Below are positions 23,680 to 35,540 of a stretch of 64,000 nucleotides of DNA, piece by piece. The DNA is taken from the NCBI GenBank assembly GCA_037954665.1, contig JBBMOL010000226.1:744001-808000 (forward strand). Direction: 5' to 3'. The notes beneath the pieces are model-generated. The model made no database searches. It saw only the letters and a program-made list of their open reading frames with translations, and was not told where the DNA came from. The number at the start of each line of letters is the position of its first letter. Position 1 is the stretch's first letter. This stretch comes from Laguncularia racemosa (taxonomy: Eukaryota; Streptophyta; Magnoliopsida; Myrtales; Combretaceae). The position numbers were made by a program, and so were the translations under genes.

Positions 23680-25090
23680 TAACATTTTCTATTTAGAAAT
23701 CCTACCAATTAAGGTTAGTTTGTTTGCCAAATACTTCAAGGGATCATGTCTTATTAATAATTCAATTGAATAGTAGAGTATATATTGTCTAAGTCGATAC
23801 ATGACCCAAATTAATGCATAACATGTCCTTTCTACTTCATAGTATTTTTGTCCCCCTTCAGTAAATTTCTTACTCATGTAGTAAATGGCTTATTCCTTCC
23901 CCCTTTCATCTTTTTGGCCAAGCATATACGCCATAGATTCAGGTAGTATTGTCATGTGCAAGAACAATGACTTGCTAAGTTTAGGAGTCACTAATATAGA
24001 GACTTCAAGAGATATTGCTTGATTTCCATAAAAGCTTCTTCACACTCTTCATTCTTCATTCCATTCTATGACGACATTTTTCTTTACTAGTTTGAACAAG
24101 GGGTGATACTTATCTGTGAGCTGTGAGATGGATTGAGCAATGTAATTTAGACACCCAAGTAGTCCTTTGACTTGTTTAAGTATAGGTGGAGGTGGCATTT
24201 CCCATATTGATTTAACCTTATTTAAGTCCATGTCGATGTCCATTTAACTAATCATAAAACTTAGTAATTTCCTAGAGGTAACTCCAAAAGTACATTTTTC
24301 TTGGTTAAGTTTCAATTAGTATTTCCTTAACCATTCAAATAGCCTTTTTAGAGTGTCTACATGGTCTTCCCCTTCTTTAGATTTAGCAATCAAGTTGTCA
24401 ACATACACCTTAATTTATTAGTGCATCATATCATGAAATATTGCAACCATCGCTCTTTGATATGTTACCCTAGCATTTTTAGGACCAAAGGGCATAACCT
24501 TGTAATAAAAGATGTCTTAAGTTGTAATGAAGGTTGTCTTAGTCTTATCTTGTTCTGACATCTAGATTTGGTTATACCTTGAGAAGCAATCCATAAATGA
24601 GAAAAGATGGTTTCCAACTACATTATCTATCAAGACATCTATGTGGGGTAAAGGAAAGTTATCTTTTGGTGTTGCATGATTTAGGTCTTAAAAATCTACA
24701 CATACGTGAACTTTCCCATTTTTCTTTATTACTAGGACTATGTTAGCTTCCTATTCAAGATAATTTAATACCTTAATAAAACTAATCTCCAACAATTTCT
24801 TGACTTCTTTCTTGATTTTCAGTAAAATATCAAGTCGAAATCGTCTTAATTTTTATTTCTTAAGTTTGATGTTTTCTTGTGTAGGTAGCTTATAAACCAC
24901 AATTGATGAGTCAAGTCTTAGCATATCTTCATAAGACCATGTGAATACATCAAGGTATTTAGATAGTAGCTAGGTTAACATTCTTTTCTATACATCATTA
25001 AGATTTCCCCCAATCTTAATATTCCTAGGGTTATCCTCATTTCTTAGGTTGACTATTTCAATGAACTCATTAATGGAAATCCTACCTTAT
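23680..25090 (-). pseudogene. Tat/Ogre reverse transcriptase and RNase H remnant
   Basis: The block at 24049-24243 reads KVKSIWEMPPP...VKGLLGCLNYIAQSISQLTD, the end of the RT domain. The block at 23689-23877 reads KKFTEGGQKYYEVERTCYAL and LRQYILYY, the RNase H start in Tat elements. More RT sequence reaches back to about 25080 with heavy decay. The order on the minus strand is RT then RNase H, followed by aRNH and integrase. Confidence 0.85.
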
Positions 25091-25559
25091 TCATATCTTT
25101 GCTAGTTCTCTTAAATTACTTTGTGGTCATCAATATCATCCCTAATGACTAACCTAGTAGGATCAGAGGTAACATTAATATTTTTATCCTTTATGTGCAC
25201 GAGATATCCTTGATTTTCACCATTGGATTTGGATAAATGTATAAAAAAAAAGAATAAGTAGAAGGGAAAAGATGGAACAACATTAAGAAAATGATTCAAT
25301 ACTTCATAGATTTTATTTATGTGGGTTACACTTGAAGAAGAAGAAAAAAACTCATCAAATATAAAATCATGGTCCACCCTTACTCTAAAGCAGGCTTATT
25401 GCTATTTAGAGGAAAAGAAAACCAATTTTGGAGTGATTGGGAGCTACAGGATATGCATGTTGATTCTTGTTGCTGCTCGATTGTGAGATCATTAGAGTTG
25501 TCTTCTCTTATAGATACCGGTGTCTCAACATTAGCTGGATGGGTGAATGTAGTTTAGAT

Positions 25560-27791
25560 TGGTGGAAAATTCATTGAGGTATTGCACAATTTGTCTCCCC
25601 TCTTTCCTTGCCTAAACCTCATCTAAAATTTTTCTTCTAGTGCAGGGACATATCCAAGACCAAATGTCCCTATTTAACCTTCTTTAAATTATACCTTTCC
25701 ATATCCCCATGTCTTAAGACTAGTAATCATACATACCTCATCAAATATTTGGAGTCTGAGGTCATCTAGGCCTTCTTTTCCTATGTAGGGTATGGCTGTT
25801 TCTTTATAATTGGCATAATCTTGTTCGTCTAGGACGGTGGTGATTTGAACGTTAAAAATGGATTTGACCTTCTAGTGGAGGTTAGAAGGAATGGCCTGTG
25901 TTGTATAGATTCAAGGCCTCCTAAGAACTAAGTTGAAGAACCATGGTATGTCTAGGATTTGGAAAGGGATTCTAAATAATTATGAACCTATTTCTATAAT
26001 CAAGTCAATTTTCCCTACAATTTCTCTGATTGATCTATCAAAAGCCTTTACTGTGGTAAAACCTAGTTTGATGTTAGTTGTATTAACACCTTACAGGTTA
26101 AGAGTAACTAGAGGGCATACGTTGAGGGAAGACCCATTATTAATGAAGACTCTCTAGAAACAATCATGTTGTTGTACTTCACCACCATGACAAGTGGTTT
26201 AGTGTGTTGATTACCTTTTTCCCCTAATTCTTTTGTTGAAAAGGATTTCTAATTAATGGCAAAAATGGAATTGACAATGTGTCTTAATTTTTCAATAGAT
26301 ATTCCCTATGGAACTTTAACTTCCCTCAAAGTTCTAAATAAGGCTTCTTTGTGAGGCTCAAAAGAGAATAGAAAACCTATATGAGAGATTTAGGTTGAGT
26401 TTTTCAATAATTGGTCTATGATTTTATACTCACTAGACTTGATCATCTTTGAAAAAACCAACAGCCCTTTTTCTTCTTCTACTACCGGCTTTATAACTTT
26501 GCTGCTTGATTCACTAATTTCAAGTCTTTTTGTGACCTCTTCTTTCAGGGCTATAGACTTTCCTCACCAGGTGATTCCTCCAATGATAGAACTTAAGGGT
26601 TTCTCTTGATTAGTTATTGTATAATTAAATGAGGTAGCTTTATAGTTTTTGAGTGCCAAGGGAACATGGAAAGTATATTTCTTAGCTTTTGGGACTTTGC
26701 TCTTGTTCAGGTTGATTGTAACATTTTATGATCGTTGGTTTAAAGTTGGATCCTATCATGTTAACTATTTGATCATTATCCTTCTTGTTCTACGGATTGT
26801 CTTCTTTTTTTGAAATCTGAACCCCAACCACTTGAGGTAGGTTCTTCATGGAGTGGCAATTGGATAGAATAGTAAACAAATAATTGAACTTCCCTGAATG
26901 TTTTCCTAATAAACCAACCATGAGATCATTTACGTGCTATCTTCTCTCTAACTCTTTTTGAGTTGTTAACTTATAAGGCTTGGAATCAGCATTTCTTGAA
27001 TGTAGGATGATTGAACCTTACCATCTAATAATAATTGATAGATGGTTGACTTGGCTTGTGCTCTATTATTTAGGTTGACTGATAGTATGAAGCTGGCTTA
27101 TTGCAAGTTCCATGCTACCTACTTTATCGGTAACTTGTCTAAATCAAGTTCTACCTTAAGTGCTTCCAAAGTGATCATGTTAATGGCAGGACCATGATTA
27201 GGAAGTGAGTTATTGTTGACATTGCGAGTGGGTGGCTCAATGAAGTCTAACAACACTAATCCTCCATAAATCAGATCCTAGATTTTATTCTTAAGCCTCT
27301 AGCATCTATCTTTAGAATGTCCTATGTACCCTATATGGTATTTGCATTTGAGATTGGGGTCATAGGTTCTTGGCTTGTATTTCTCATTGGGAATTACAAA
27401 ACTAATTAGATTATTAGCCTTAAGGCTAGCAAAGACTTAGCATAGGGGGATTGGGATTTGGGTGAATTATATAGGAGGTTTGTTGATATGAGGTTGATTA
27501 CTTAGTTGTGGTTAGATTGAAGTGTTTATGGTTGGGTTTGGTGTTTGGAAGGAAAGGTAAGGGGTTGGCTTACTATTTTTGTTGGAATTAACCATGTTGA
27601 TTCTAGCTTCCTTTGCTTTGATATTATTTAAAGGTTTGGATGATGTTGTCTTGGAGGTTTCATTGATTGGTAATTTTCTAGAGGTGATGACATTTTTAAC
27701 CCTACATCCTATAGCTACCACTTTTGCAAAACTTGAAGATGTTTGTCTAATAAGGTAGGTGAAACCTGGAGTTAATTGTCTAACTTCTTTT

Positions 27792-27822
<31 letters not shown>

Positions 27823-29760
27823 GGGGGGGTGAGAATTTCAATTGCCTTTCCCTTTTAGCCCCTTGCATGACCTTCTTGAACTGGTTGGGTTGATCAAAGG
27901 AGAGTGAAACTTTCCACCAAGAACTTAACTTGATTGTTGAGGTTTGCACAACTTGTTCCATTAAAACCATTCTCTCATTAGAAATATTCTCATTGGTATT
28001 GTTGTTGTTGTTACTGATATTTTAGCTCTAAAATGAGTGTAGAATGGACTTCTTGTGGGGTTCACTTGTTTAAGCATTAATAAAAATTAAATGCATGTGT
28101 CAAGTAGATGCGAATATGGGGTCAATGAATAATCCATAATGTGGAAAAACAAAAATTTTATTAATACTGCAACTATGAAGTTTGATTACATTATTTGAAA
28201 AGAAATTACAAAAACTACTAAAATCTAAGTCTTCCTCTTCTTGCGATGACATGATCCTTTTTATTCTCTCTTTTGCAAGAGCTTCTAGTTCCTTGATCTC
28301 TTACTTGGATTTTCTCAGTTGGGCTTCTGAAGCTTTAACTCGTTGGTTGGATTATTTACATCGATTCTTCCAAATGTCCTCTGTTTCTTTCCATGTTTTC
28401 CATATGGACCTGCATTTGTGTTTGCACTTCTTCCATTTATGTCTTGATTTCAAGAGTGGGATTTGCTAGTGCAAGTTGAAGTACAATTATGGTCCTATAT
28501 TGTTTTTCACCTATCTTTTTGAGTTGGTGAAAAATATACTCTTTGGTTGCCTAATATTTACCTAATTCCCCCTTTAGACTCCCTATGCTAATAGTAGGGC
28601 TTATTATTTGAGCCTCCCATAAGGTTTTGATCTTTAATAGTTTAGCTATCTTGTCAGCTATTATCATGTGAGAATTGTGGAAATCAATTGTGATGAGTTT
28701 GAGTGAAGGTTTGTGGACTATATCTTGAATAGGTCCCAATTAATGTATTAGAGCATCTAAGTAGTAATTGATGCACTTGCTAAATCCAATTAAGGGAATT
28801 GCCTTGTAATTTTTGCAAGCATGCACCATCTTAGTATAAGAAGTCCATTTGACTACCTATAATATGTCTTCAGCACAAAAGTCTTATGAGATGTCATTCT
28901 AGCAGTGGGTAGGAATATCCTTTAGCAATGTGATTATGGAGGTAAAGGAATCAATAAGGTCAATCTGTTGTGTAAAAGCCCTTTAAGAAGTTAAGTCTAC
29001 AACATTGCATATAGTTGACGAACCTTGTCATAATCAATGCCATGTTATTTTTTAAATCCCCATGTCTTTTTTTCTTCAAGTGATTGAGCAATCTGATTTG
29101 CTCAATGAAGAGTGTGGGGATGTAGGATTTTCCTTCCAGAAATTAGGTCACTATTTCTATAACCCTAAAGTGGATATGAAAAATCCCATTTGGAAATAAT
29201 ATAGTCCCGAATGCCATTAGGATGAATGCATGAATCTGATGCTATTGCCATATTTCAAAATCTATGCAAAATAAGGCTCACTTTTCATGGTAATTGGATT
29301 GAGCTGCAAACCATGTCAATAGATCATTGGTATTAATACAATTCTCATTGCAATTTGCTAAGGCCTTGTTAACTTCAACCTTACGAACCCTCATCAATTT
29401 ACTGAAGATTTTTATGGGCCTTGCTTCAATATCTAGAATATATATGTTTTTAGTGCTAGGTGGAGCCTTAAGCAGTTAGGCTTATTTTTCCATTGTTAAG
29501 CTTAATTGATGGGGACCCAAGCAAAAGGTGACAACTTCTGGATCCTAGAAATTAACCAAGGCTTAGACCAAAGTGATTTTTATAGAGACTTTCTGTAATG
29601 GGAGAATTGTTTTGATTTTGTCTTGAATGACCTATTGTTGACTTAGGTTAAAGAATTGGATCCATCAATCAAGTATTGCCTTTAATTCTAGGGGCTTATG
29701 AACATGGATTTCCTTGAGAAGGGCTTACATGTGGGATGAGTTTGCCATTTCTACAAAATT
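25560..29760 (-). pseudogene. Tat/Ogre gag and protease region, heavily decayed
   Basis: The surest landmark is near 27180-27370 (minus): CKYHIGYIGHSKDRC followed by LPNHGPAINMI, the conserved Cys/His cluster and tail of Tat/Ogre gag. The rest is interrupted by stops. The open frame at 27512-27970 owes its proline run to a G tract on the plus strand at 27802-27829. Protease should lie between about 25600 and 26900, but I could not place its Asp motif. The piece toward 29760 is probably the N-terminal part of gag, by position only. Confidence 0.6.
27788..27829 (+). repeat. T14-G28 homopolymer junction
   Basis: Fourteen T are followed directly by 28 G. It lies in the gag region of the Tat/Ogre element. 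Such a tract is prone to sequencing or assembly error, and its length should not be trusted. Confidence 0.9.
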
Positions 29761-30323
29761 TATGAAAGTAAATACATCATGACAATACTATTTACAAGAA
29801 AATACATTTGCTTCAAAGAATTTACAGGAACATTTACAACAACAATTTTACTAATTACAAACAAATGAGAAAATGACTCCATTAAAATTTCAATCTTTTT
29901 TTTTTTCCAAATTCTATTCATGTGCTAACTTAAAGGGCTTTAGAATGTGATTTAGTAGGTTCTACAGATTCCTAAGTTTTGTGGCCTCACTCATTTTCAA
30001 AGAAATGGTTCACTAGTCATGTTAAAACTTGAGTGGGGTAGCCTAATCGGCCCTTAGTAGTGGTTACGCCTACAACACCCGAAGCTTACATATGGCTCCC
30101 CTCCTAAGGTCTTAAGATCGCCTAGGTCTAATCGTATCTAAGATATATGGATGAAAAAAAGAAAGAAAAAAAACTCCTTCAACAATTAAGCGCTAAATGC
30201 TGCATAAACAATAGTTAGTACAACTATTTACAGAGAAAAAAAAGCTAAAAGTAAAAACTTCAATGAATAGTTCTAAAAAATAAATTTTATTTTTAAAAGG
30301 TTTAAGTGGCTAGCCTACTTGAG

Positions 30324-30343
30324 GTTCCCAAGTGGAGTTGCCA
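30324..30343 (-). other. Tat/Ogre primer-binding site
   Basis: On the minus strand TGGCAACTCCACTTGGGAAC begins three bases after the 5' LTR. The TGGCRACTCC start is typical of Ogre/Tat elements, whose primer I recall as a tRNA-Arg. The same ten bases appear beside the second Tat-like element at 53543-53552. Confidence 0.75.
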
Positions 30344-30346
30344 TTC

Positions 30347-32216
30347 TATAGAGCCTAATTTTTCTATTTTTTCCTAATTCAATTTATATTAAACCCTACA
30401 CTCATTTTATGTAAATCCTCAACTAAGATTCAAAAAAAAAAAAAAGAAATTAGAAAAAAAGAGGTCACCTGATTGAAATCAAGAAAAGTGTTAAATTAAA
30501 ACTAATTGAGCAGATTAGTCTTAATTTAACTACTAATCAGTGTAAAATTTTTAAATACCAAAAATTTTGGAATTCAGAGGCTATCTTATTAAAATCTTAT
30601 GGCTGCCACTTTTTAACCTTCTAAGTTAAATTTATTTTTCAATAAAAATAAAAAAAATAAGAAGAAAGAGAAAAGAAGAAAAAAATTATAAACATAATTA
30701 TTATTTAAAAATGAGGTCACCCCGAGGGTGCCTACGTACCTAGTATCTAAGATCAAACCAACCATAGATCACATGGGTTATTTTTCCAAATTTGTTAAAA
30801 ATAAAAATTATGAAGAATTATAATTCTTTTTTTTAATTTATCTAAAAAATACATTTTAGATAGAATATAAAATGTCTTAAAAAATATAATAACTATTTTT
30901 TTAAATTCTAAAATGTCTTTAAAAAATATAAAATAACTATTTTTTAAAAGAATTTTATTAAATCTAAAATGTTTTAAAAAAATAACTAAAATTACTTAAA
31001 AAGAAAAATATTTTTTTTCTAAATATCTCTAAAAATAAGAAAATTACAATAATAAAAGTAAAAAAAAAATGAATTACAAACCTGGTAGATGATGACAGTG
31101 AAGTTCAAGCTTTGTGGTGATCGGTCGAAGCTTCCAAAAGTTAAGGAATGCAACGACGGTGATGGTGCAACACTTGGTCATCAAAGTGGGACTGGTTAGA
31201 GGAGTAGTAGGTCAGTGGAGGGTTTGTTATGGTGGAAAAATCAAAAGTGGTCATAGTGGTGTTTGACGTAGATGGTGTTGGTAGTGGTTTGGGTTGTGGA
31301 TGGAGTGGGCAAGTTAATGGTGGTCGAACTTACGTGTTTCATGGTGGAAAAGTAAAGAGAGAGAGCCCTGCGAGAAATTTTCTAGAGAGAGAGAGAGAGC
31401 TTTATTGAAATGCAAAAAAAGAAAAAAAAAAAGGAAAAGAAAACTTAGATGATGATTTTTCCAAATTCAATTAAGTAAAATGGAGGCTCTATTCATAGGT
31501 GGATATGAATTGAATGGATGAGGAAGAAGAAAAGCCAAAGGTCAATTTTTTTTTTCAATTAAGAATGTGCTTTTGTGAGTTAATGTCTTTATTACTCATT
31601 TAATTTGATTTCAAAAGAATTTGATCGTTGAATCATATCGTTTGATCTTCTGTAATTCTAAATCATCAAGGAAAAAGAAAGGAAAAAAAAAAGTTTCTAA
31701 GCTCCACACAATCTCCCATGGCAATCAGTGAAAGGTTGAAGATGATGAAAATATGGGCTCAACTCACGTTTTTTCATAGTGACAAAAAATGTAGAAAGAA
31801 GAAATCATGGGTTCAATCCACATCTTTCTTTCTTTATTTTTTTTTTATTAAGTGAAGGGAAAATGATCAAAATTGTGGGTATGCTCGCACATTTAAGGGT
31901 TCGAACTTGCATATGAGGGAATTGCATGCATGTCCTTTTCATTAGGCCATTGGCCTACGCCACAACATTATATGCAACTAAATTGCATTTATTCCCACTT
32001 TTTAGAATTTTGCATACGTTTTGTGCGATGAGGGAATTGAACTTTAGTCTCTCGTAAATGCATGTATGTGTTTTCCAACAAGCCATTGACTTATATCTTA
32101 ATCTTGTAATGCAAATAAATTACATTTATCCTGAATTTTTTAAAAATTATTTTAATAATAATAATAAAAGAAATAAAAAATAAAAAGAAAGATGGAGCAA
32201 AAATGGTGTATCCACA
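30347..32216 (-). repeat. Tat/Ogre 5' LTR
   Basis: This is the partner of 18604-20454. On minus it begins TGTGGATACACCATTTTTGC and ends GGCTCTATA. It is followed on the plus strand by the CTCCC duplication and then the TERT T motif. Confidence 0.9.
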
Positions 32217-32221
32217 CTCCC

Positions 32222-32767
32222 ATATTGCTTTGTGATAATAATATATCTCTTGCTTTCCATGCTCACTTTCTGTTACATAAAAGTTGGCTTTTACTAATTT
32301 AACAACTATACATGAAAAGAACCAATAAATCCACCTTTCCATTAATGTATTCCTCAAATTTGACATCACTGTTTTGAGTTCATTTTGTCCACAACAAATC
32401 CATACATTTTGCTCGGTCTTGTTCTGCGACATCCAATCATTAGTGGAAAAAGGAAGTTGATTTGAAGAAAATGGAAATCCCGATGCTTTCAATTCATGTA
32501 AAGTCTCAAAGAAAACTTCTCAAATCTTCTCAATTCAATAAATCTATAGATGTTTTTCGTTAATATTCTCCAATTACGAGGAGCTCCCAGAAGTTCTGAA
32601 GGAATAATACTCCTGCAAACAGCCCATATGAAGGAAACAACCTGACTCTTTGTGCAATATAGTTCAATATCTTTAGATCCAGTACTCAATGCTTCCAAGT
32701 GATCCTTGGGATCAATGAGACAATCACCAGTAGGTTTTTGGGATAACTTTCCATTACTCATATTTCC
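32222..32767 (-). pseudogene. TERT: TERT pseudogene segment: RNA-binding domain and T motif
   Basis: The segment begins after a TTTTAG acceptor (AG at 32768-32769 on minus). It reads QVVSFIWAVCRSIIPSELLG, NWRILTKNIYRFIELRRFEK (RNA-binding domain), a frameshift near 32490, then ERWIYWFFSCIVV and ANFYVTESEHGKQEIYYY (T motif), ending HKAIWE at the Tat/Ogre junction. The T motif is unique to telomerases, so this segment anchors the identification. The frame joins exactly to EKLTSKE at 18603 once the element and one CTCCC copy are set aside. Apart from the frameshift it is well preserved. Confidence 0.95.
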
Positions 32768-32979
32768 CTAAAAGCAAAATAGATCCTTGCACCCATCTAA
32801 AGCAAATAATTAAACAATGTATTCTGTTGAAGTTCAAGTGGAAGTAATAGGAATCCCAAAACCGTGAACATCCATACTAAACTAGATGAGACATAAATGA
32901 ACACCGAGTGATCAAATGTATAATGCAAGGGATCTTGGTAGAAAAATTATTGAGAGAGAGAGAGAATGTATGTTCTGAC
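32768..32979 (-). other. TERT pseudogene intron
   Basis: On the minus strand it has donor GTCAGA directly after CTACAG (GT at 32978-32979) and acceptor TTTTAG. Phase 0 on both sides matches. It is short and non-coding, with a GA repeat near 32950. Confidence 0.7.
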
Positions 32980-33116
32980 CTGTAGAGAATTGAGAGCACT
33001 TTCACAAGTGTCTTGTGCCAACAAGAGATGAAAGCAATGCCTACGAATTAATCTCACATGCTGGCAACATCGAGTCCTACGAATTAGTCTTTTTCAACAT
33101 GAAAATTGAATGGAAC
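32980..33116 (-). pseudogene. TERT: TERT pseudogene exon, linker before the RNA-binding domain
   Basis: The minus strand reads FHSIFMLK, then after a 1-base slip in an A run RLIRRTRCCQHVRLIRRHCF and HLLLAQDTCESALNSLQ. This corresponds to the LYHSLLKSLK...LLDKHCPVLLLQ part of plant TERT. The 137-base length and phase fit the neighbours: the previous exon ends with two bases of Leu and this one begins with the third. The base pair before the exon reads GG instead of the AG expected at an acceptor. The call depends on weak but collinear similarity. Confidence 0.72.
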
Positions 33117-34004
33117 CCGGAGAAACCAAAAGAGAGAACCATAATACCATTGAAGCAAAACAATACCTTTATTTCCCCGAGTTCTCCTTCAAGCTTTACA
33201 ATCACGCTAAAGTTCTTTTTATTACTATGTGACATGACAATCTTCCTTGGACTTAAAAAGCAACCACCTCGTGAAACCATATAAAACTTCTCTCTGGGCA
33301 GGAGGAAGGGAGAGAGGGGGAAAAGGAGCCGTCAAAAAAATTTACATTCATGATACCACTTCCTAAAACTGTAGCATGTATACTTCTTCCAGAAAAGATA
33401 GTTTGAGATTATTTAATTATTGAACATTGCAAAATCTCAGCCAAGGAATTCCTTTTACTATATGAAGCTATAAGCCTATAAATGCAGAACAGAGACAGAA
33501 TAACCTTAAGAAAGCAAATTACCATCTCATCCTTCACATTGGTCTAACTACAAATTCACCGACCATTTAGAAGAAACATTAATATTGGATAGGTTTCAGG
33601 GAGTTTCTCGGTCACATCATTTGAGTTCCTATCGAATGGCACCCTTATTATTATCCAATCATCGGTCGTACATTGAAATTGGCATGTAAAAATTAACATA
33701 GAAATTAGGTATCTAAAGATATCTTGACCACAGAGTTACATTAACCACGCTCTACTATGCTTCCTTAAAGAAAAGACAAAAATATGTGACCAAAAACTCT
33801 GAGAGAACCATATCAAGTGAATTTAGATAATATCTTGCTGGTACAAATGCATGTAATTTCATATAAGAAGAGGCTATAAAGATTTTCTGCATTTTTAAGC
33901 GAGATTATATAATCCAGTTACACCAGAAGAAACATAATTAGATTCTTTGATTGCTCAACAGCGCGTAATGCAGAAGAATGTAATTCAGTTAAGGCTTTGC
34001 TTAC
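33117..34004 (-). other. TERT pseudogene intron
   Basis: Donor CATGCCT then GTAAGC on minus (GT at 34003-34004). No coding signal is seen inside. Open frames at 33015-33284 on either strand are chance or overlap the exon. Confidence 0.65.
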
Positions 34005-34149
34005 AGGCATGTAGATCCACCAAGGCAAAAGCCACAGCCATGGAAGCATTTTGCTGTCAGAATATTTAGATCAAAATCAGATAGGTTAAAAATGTCCTTA
34101 ATGAGGGAAACTGAGCCAGCAAAATTGGGCTTCAAGGAATTCAAGATAT
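34005..34149 (-). pseudogene. TERT: TERT pseudogene exon, intact 145-bp exon
   Basis: It has both splice signals on minus: CTTGCAG before it and GTAAGC after it. The frame has no stop and reads ILNSLKPNFAGSVSLIKDIF, then AKCFHGCGFCLGGSTCL. This parallels the ILKTLRPN...GxCPSGSICL stretch of Arabidopsis TERT as I recall it. Of the exons seen, this is the only one without a visible lesion. Its phase (1 in, 2 out) matches the next exon. Confidence 0.8.
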
Positions 34150-35540
34150 CTGCAAGTTATTAAGGAATGGACGGTGTTACAACAACAAAAAATTAAATGC
34201 ACATATCAAAGTAAATTGGAACTAACGTTGGGTTGTGATACAATCAGATGATAAAGTAAAAGCCATATCATGCTAATATATCATGAGTATATGACATTAC
34301 CATTCAATTATAAAAAGGGCAAGTTTTCATATTTATATGCAGATTTTCATGCAAGCATGCTAAATAAAATATTTGGATATATTGATTTAAAGTGTAGAGT
34401 AACATGCCTTGGCAGGAGCCATCTGCAGTGTGATTGTGGATACTAAGACAGAATAACTTAAATAGTACCTTTTGATGGGCATTTTATTCTATCTAAAGGG
34501 AAATTCTGATAGAAAATAATTGTTTGTATAAATTGAGTACCAGATCATCTGCAAGATGTAGCTTCTACCAAGTTGGATAAAGTTCCAAAATCTATAAAAT
34601 GATGCCAGTAATCCGAAATTGTAAAAGATAGAACACCCAATTAGTGGTAAATTAAGCTCTCGATTTATCCAGGTTGTAGAGCTTTTTCAGACCATCAGCC
34701 ACATTAAAACGCATGCCTAGCAGTATGCCTCTTAAACCAAACAACTTTATCCCATTCAACCCTGCCCTAAGGTAACGTTTATGGAGAACTAACTGCACGT
34801 TCAACTCTAGTTAGGTCTTCTCACGACAGATAACTGGTGGAACCCTAACAAAAGAGAGACTGCAGTCCACTACAAATGGCAGATTGATCTGGAACTTGCT
34901 CAGTCTGATAAGTACTTGAAAACTAAGATCAAAGCTCAGGAATCAATAACTACTTATCTGATGATAATGCTTTCTTATGGATTTATAGTATTTAAGACAG
35001 GAGCTTTTTAATAGAGGGAGCCTTGCCAATATCTAGACCAAGTTATTAGAACAATTTCCTAATCTTTCATCTCATAATCTCAGGTTCTCAACATACTTTT
35101 CTAGTGCAGCCCTAGATGTACCATGAGGAATATATGGAAGGAAGGATAGGCTTCCTCGGAAACACTAAAGAGCATGAGTCCAAATTATAGAACATTTGTC
35201 ATCGCTCAATGTGGGTCCTTTTGGCTAGTTTTTTTGTTGCATTTAACTGCAAGCAGCAAGAACATAGCAGTGGCATCTGTGCATGGAAAATACAACATTG
35301 TCAATAAAGTTTTACTAGAACTTCTCTACTCTCATTATGAAAGAGAAATAGTTAATAAAGGTTTGTAAGGGTACCGATTCATAAACTCAATAAGAGTATA
35401 TATCAACTAACAAATCCAAGCAACCATAAAATTCATGCATCACTTTCTCACTCAATATATCAAAAGCATGAAAACTAGCAGCCTATCTTTAATTAGACTA
35501 AGCTCTATTATTATATCATCGGCAACACTTCTATTGCTTT
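34150..35540 (-). other. TERT pseudogene intron, part left of TE3
   Basis: AT-rich sequence with no open frame of recognisable content and no terminal repeats. I place it in the TERT intron because the next TERT exon in order lies beyond TE3. Nothing else is supported here. Confidence 0.5.

Larger units (their letters stand above)
18604..32216 (-). mobile_element. Tat/Ogre-lineage LTR retrotransposon inserted in a TERT exon
   Basis: This 13.6-kb element is in minus orientation. LTRs lie at 30347-32216 (5') and 18604-20454 (3'). The duplication CTCCC is exact at 18599-18603 and 32217-32221. The interior carries, in transcription order, a TGGCAACTCC primer site, gag with a C..H....GH....C cluster, RT, RNase H, a second archaeal-type RNase H (aRNH), integrase, and a tandem array before the 3' LTR. 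The double RNase H and the primer type are marks of plant Tat/Ogre elements. Many stops and LTRs with numerous differences show it is old and inactive. It is co-oriented with TERT. Confidence 0.92.

Noticed and set aside
27512..27970. 152-codon minus-strand frame with a polyproline run
   Set aside because: The run comes from a 28-base G tract on the plus strand, and the frame crosses a decayed gag region.
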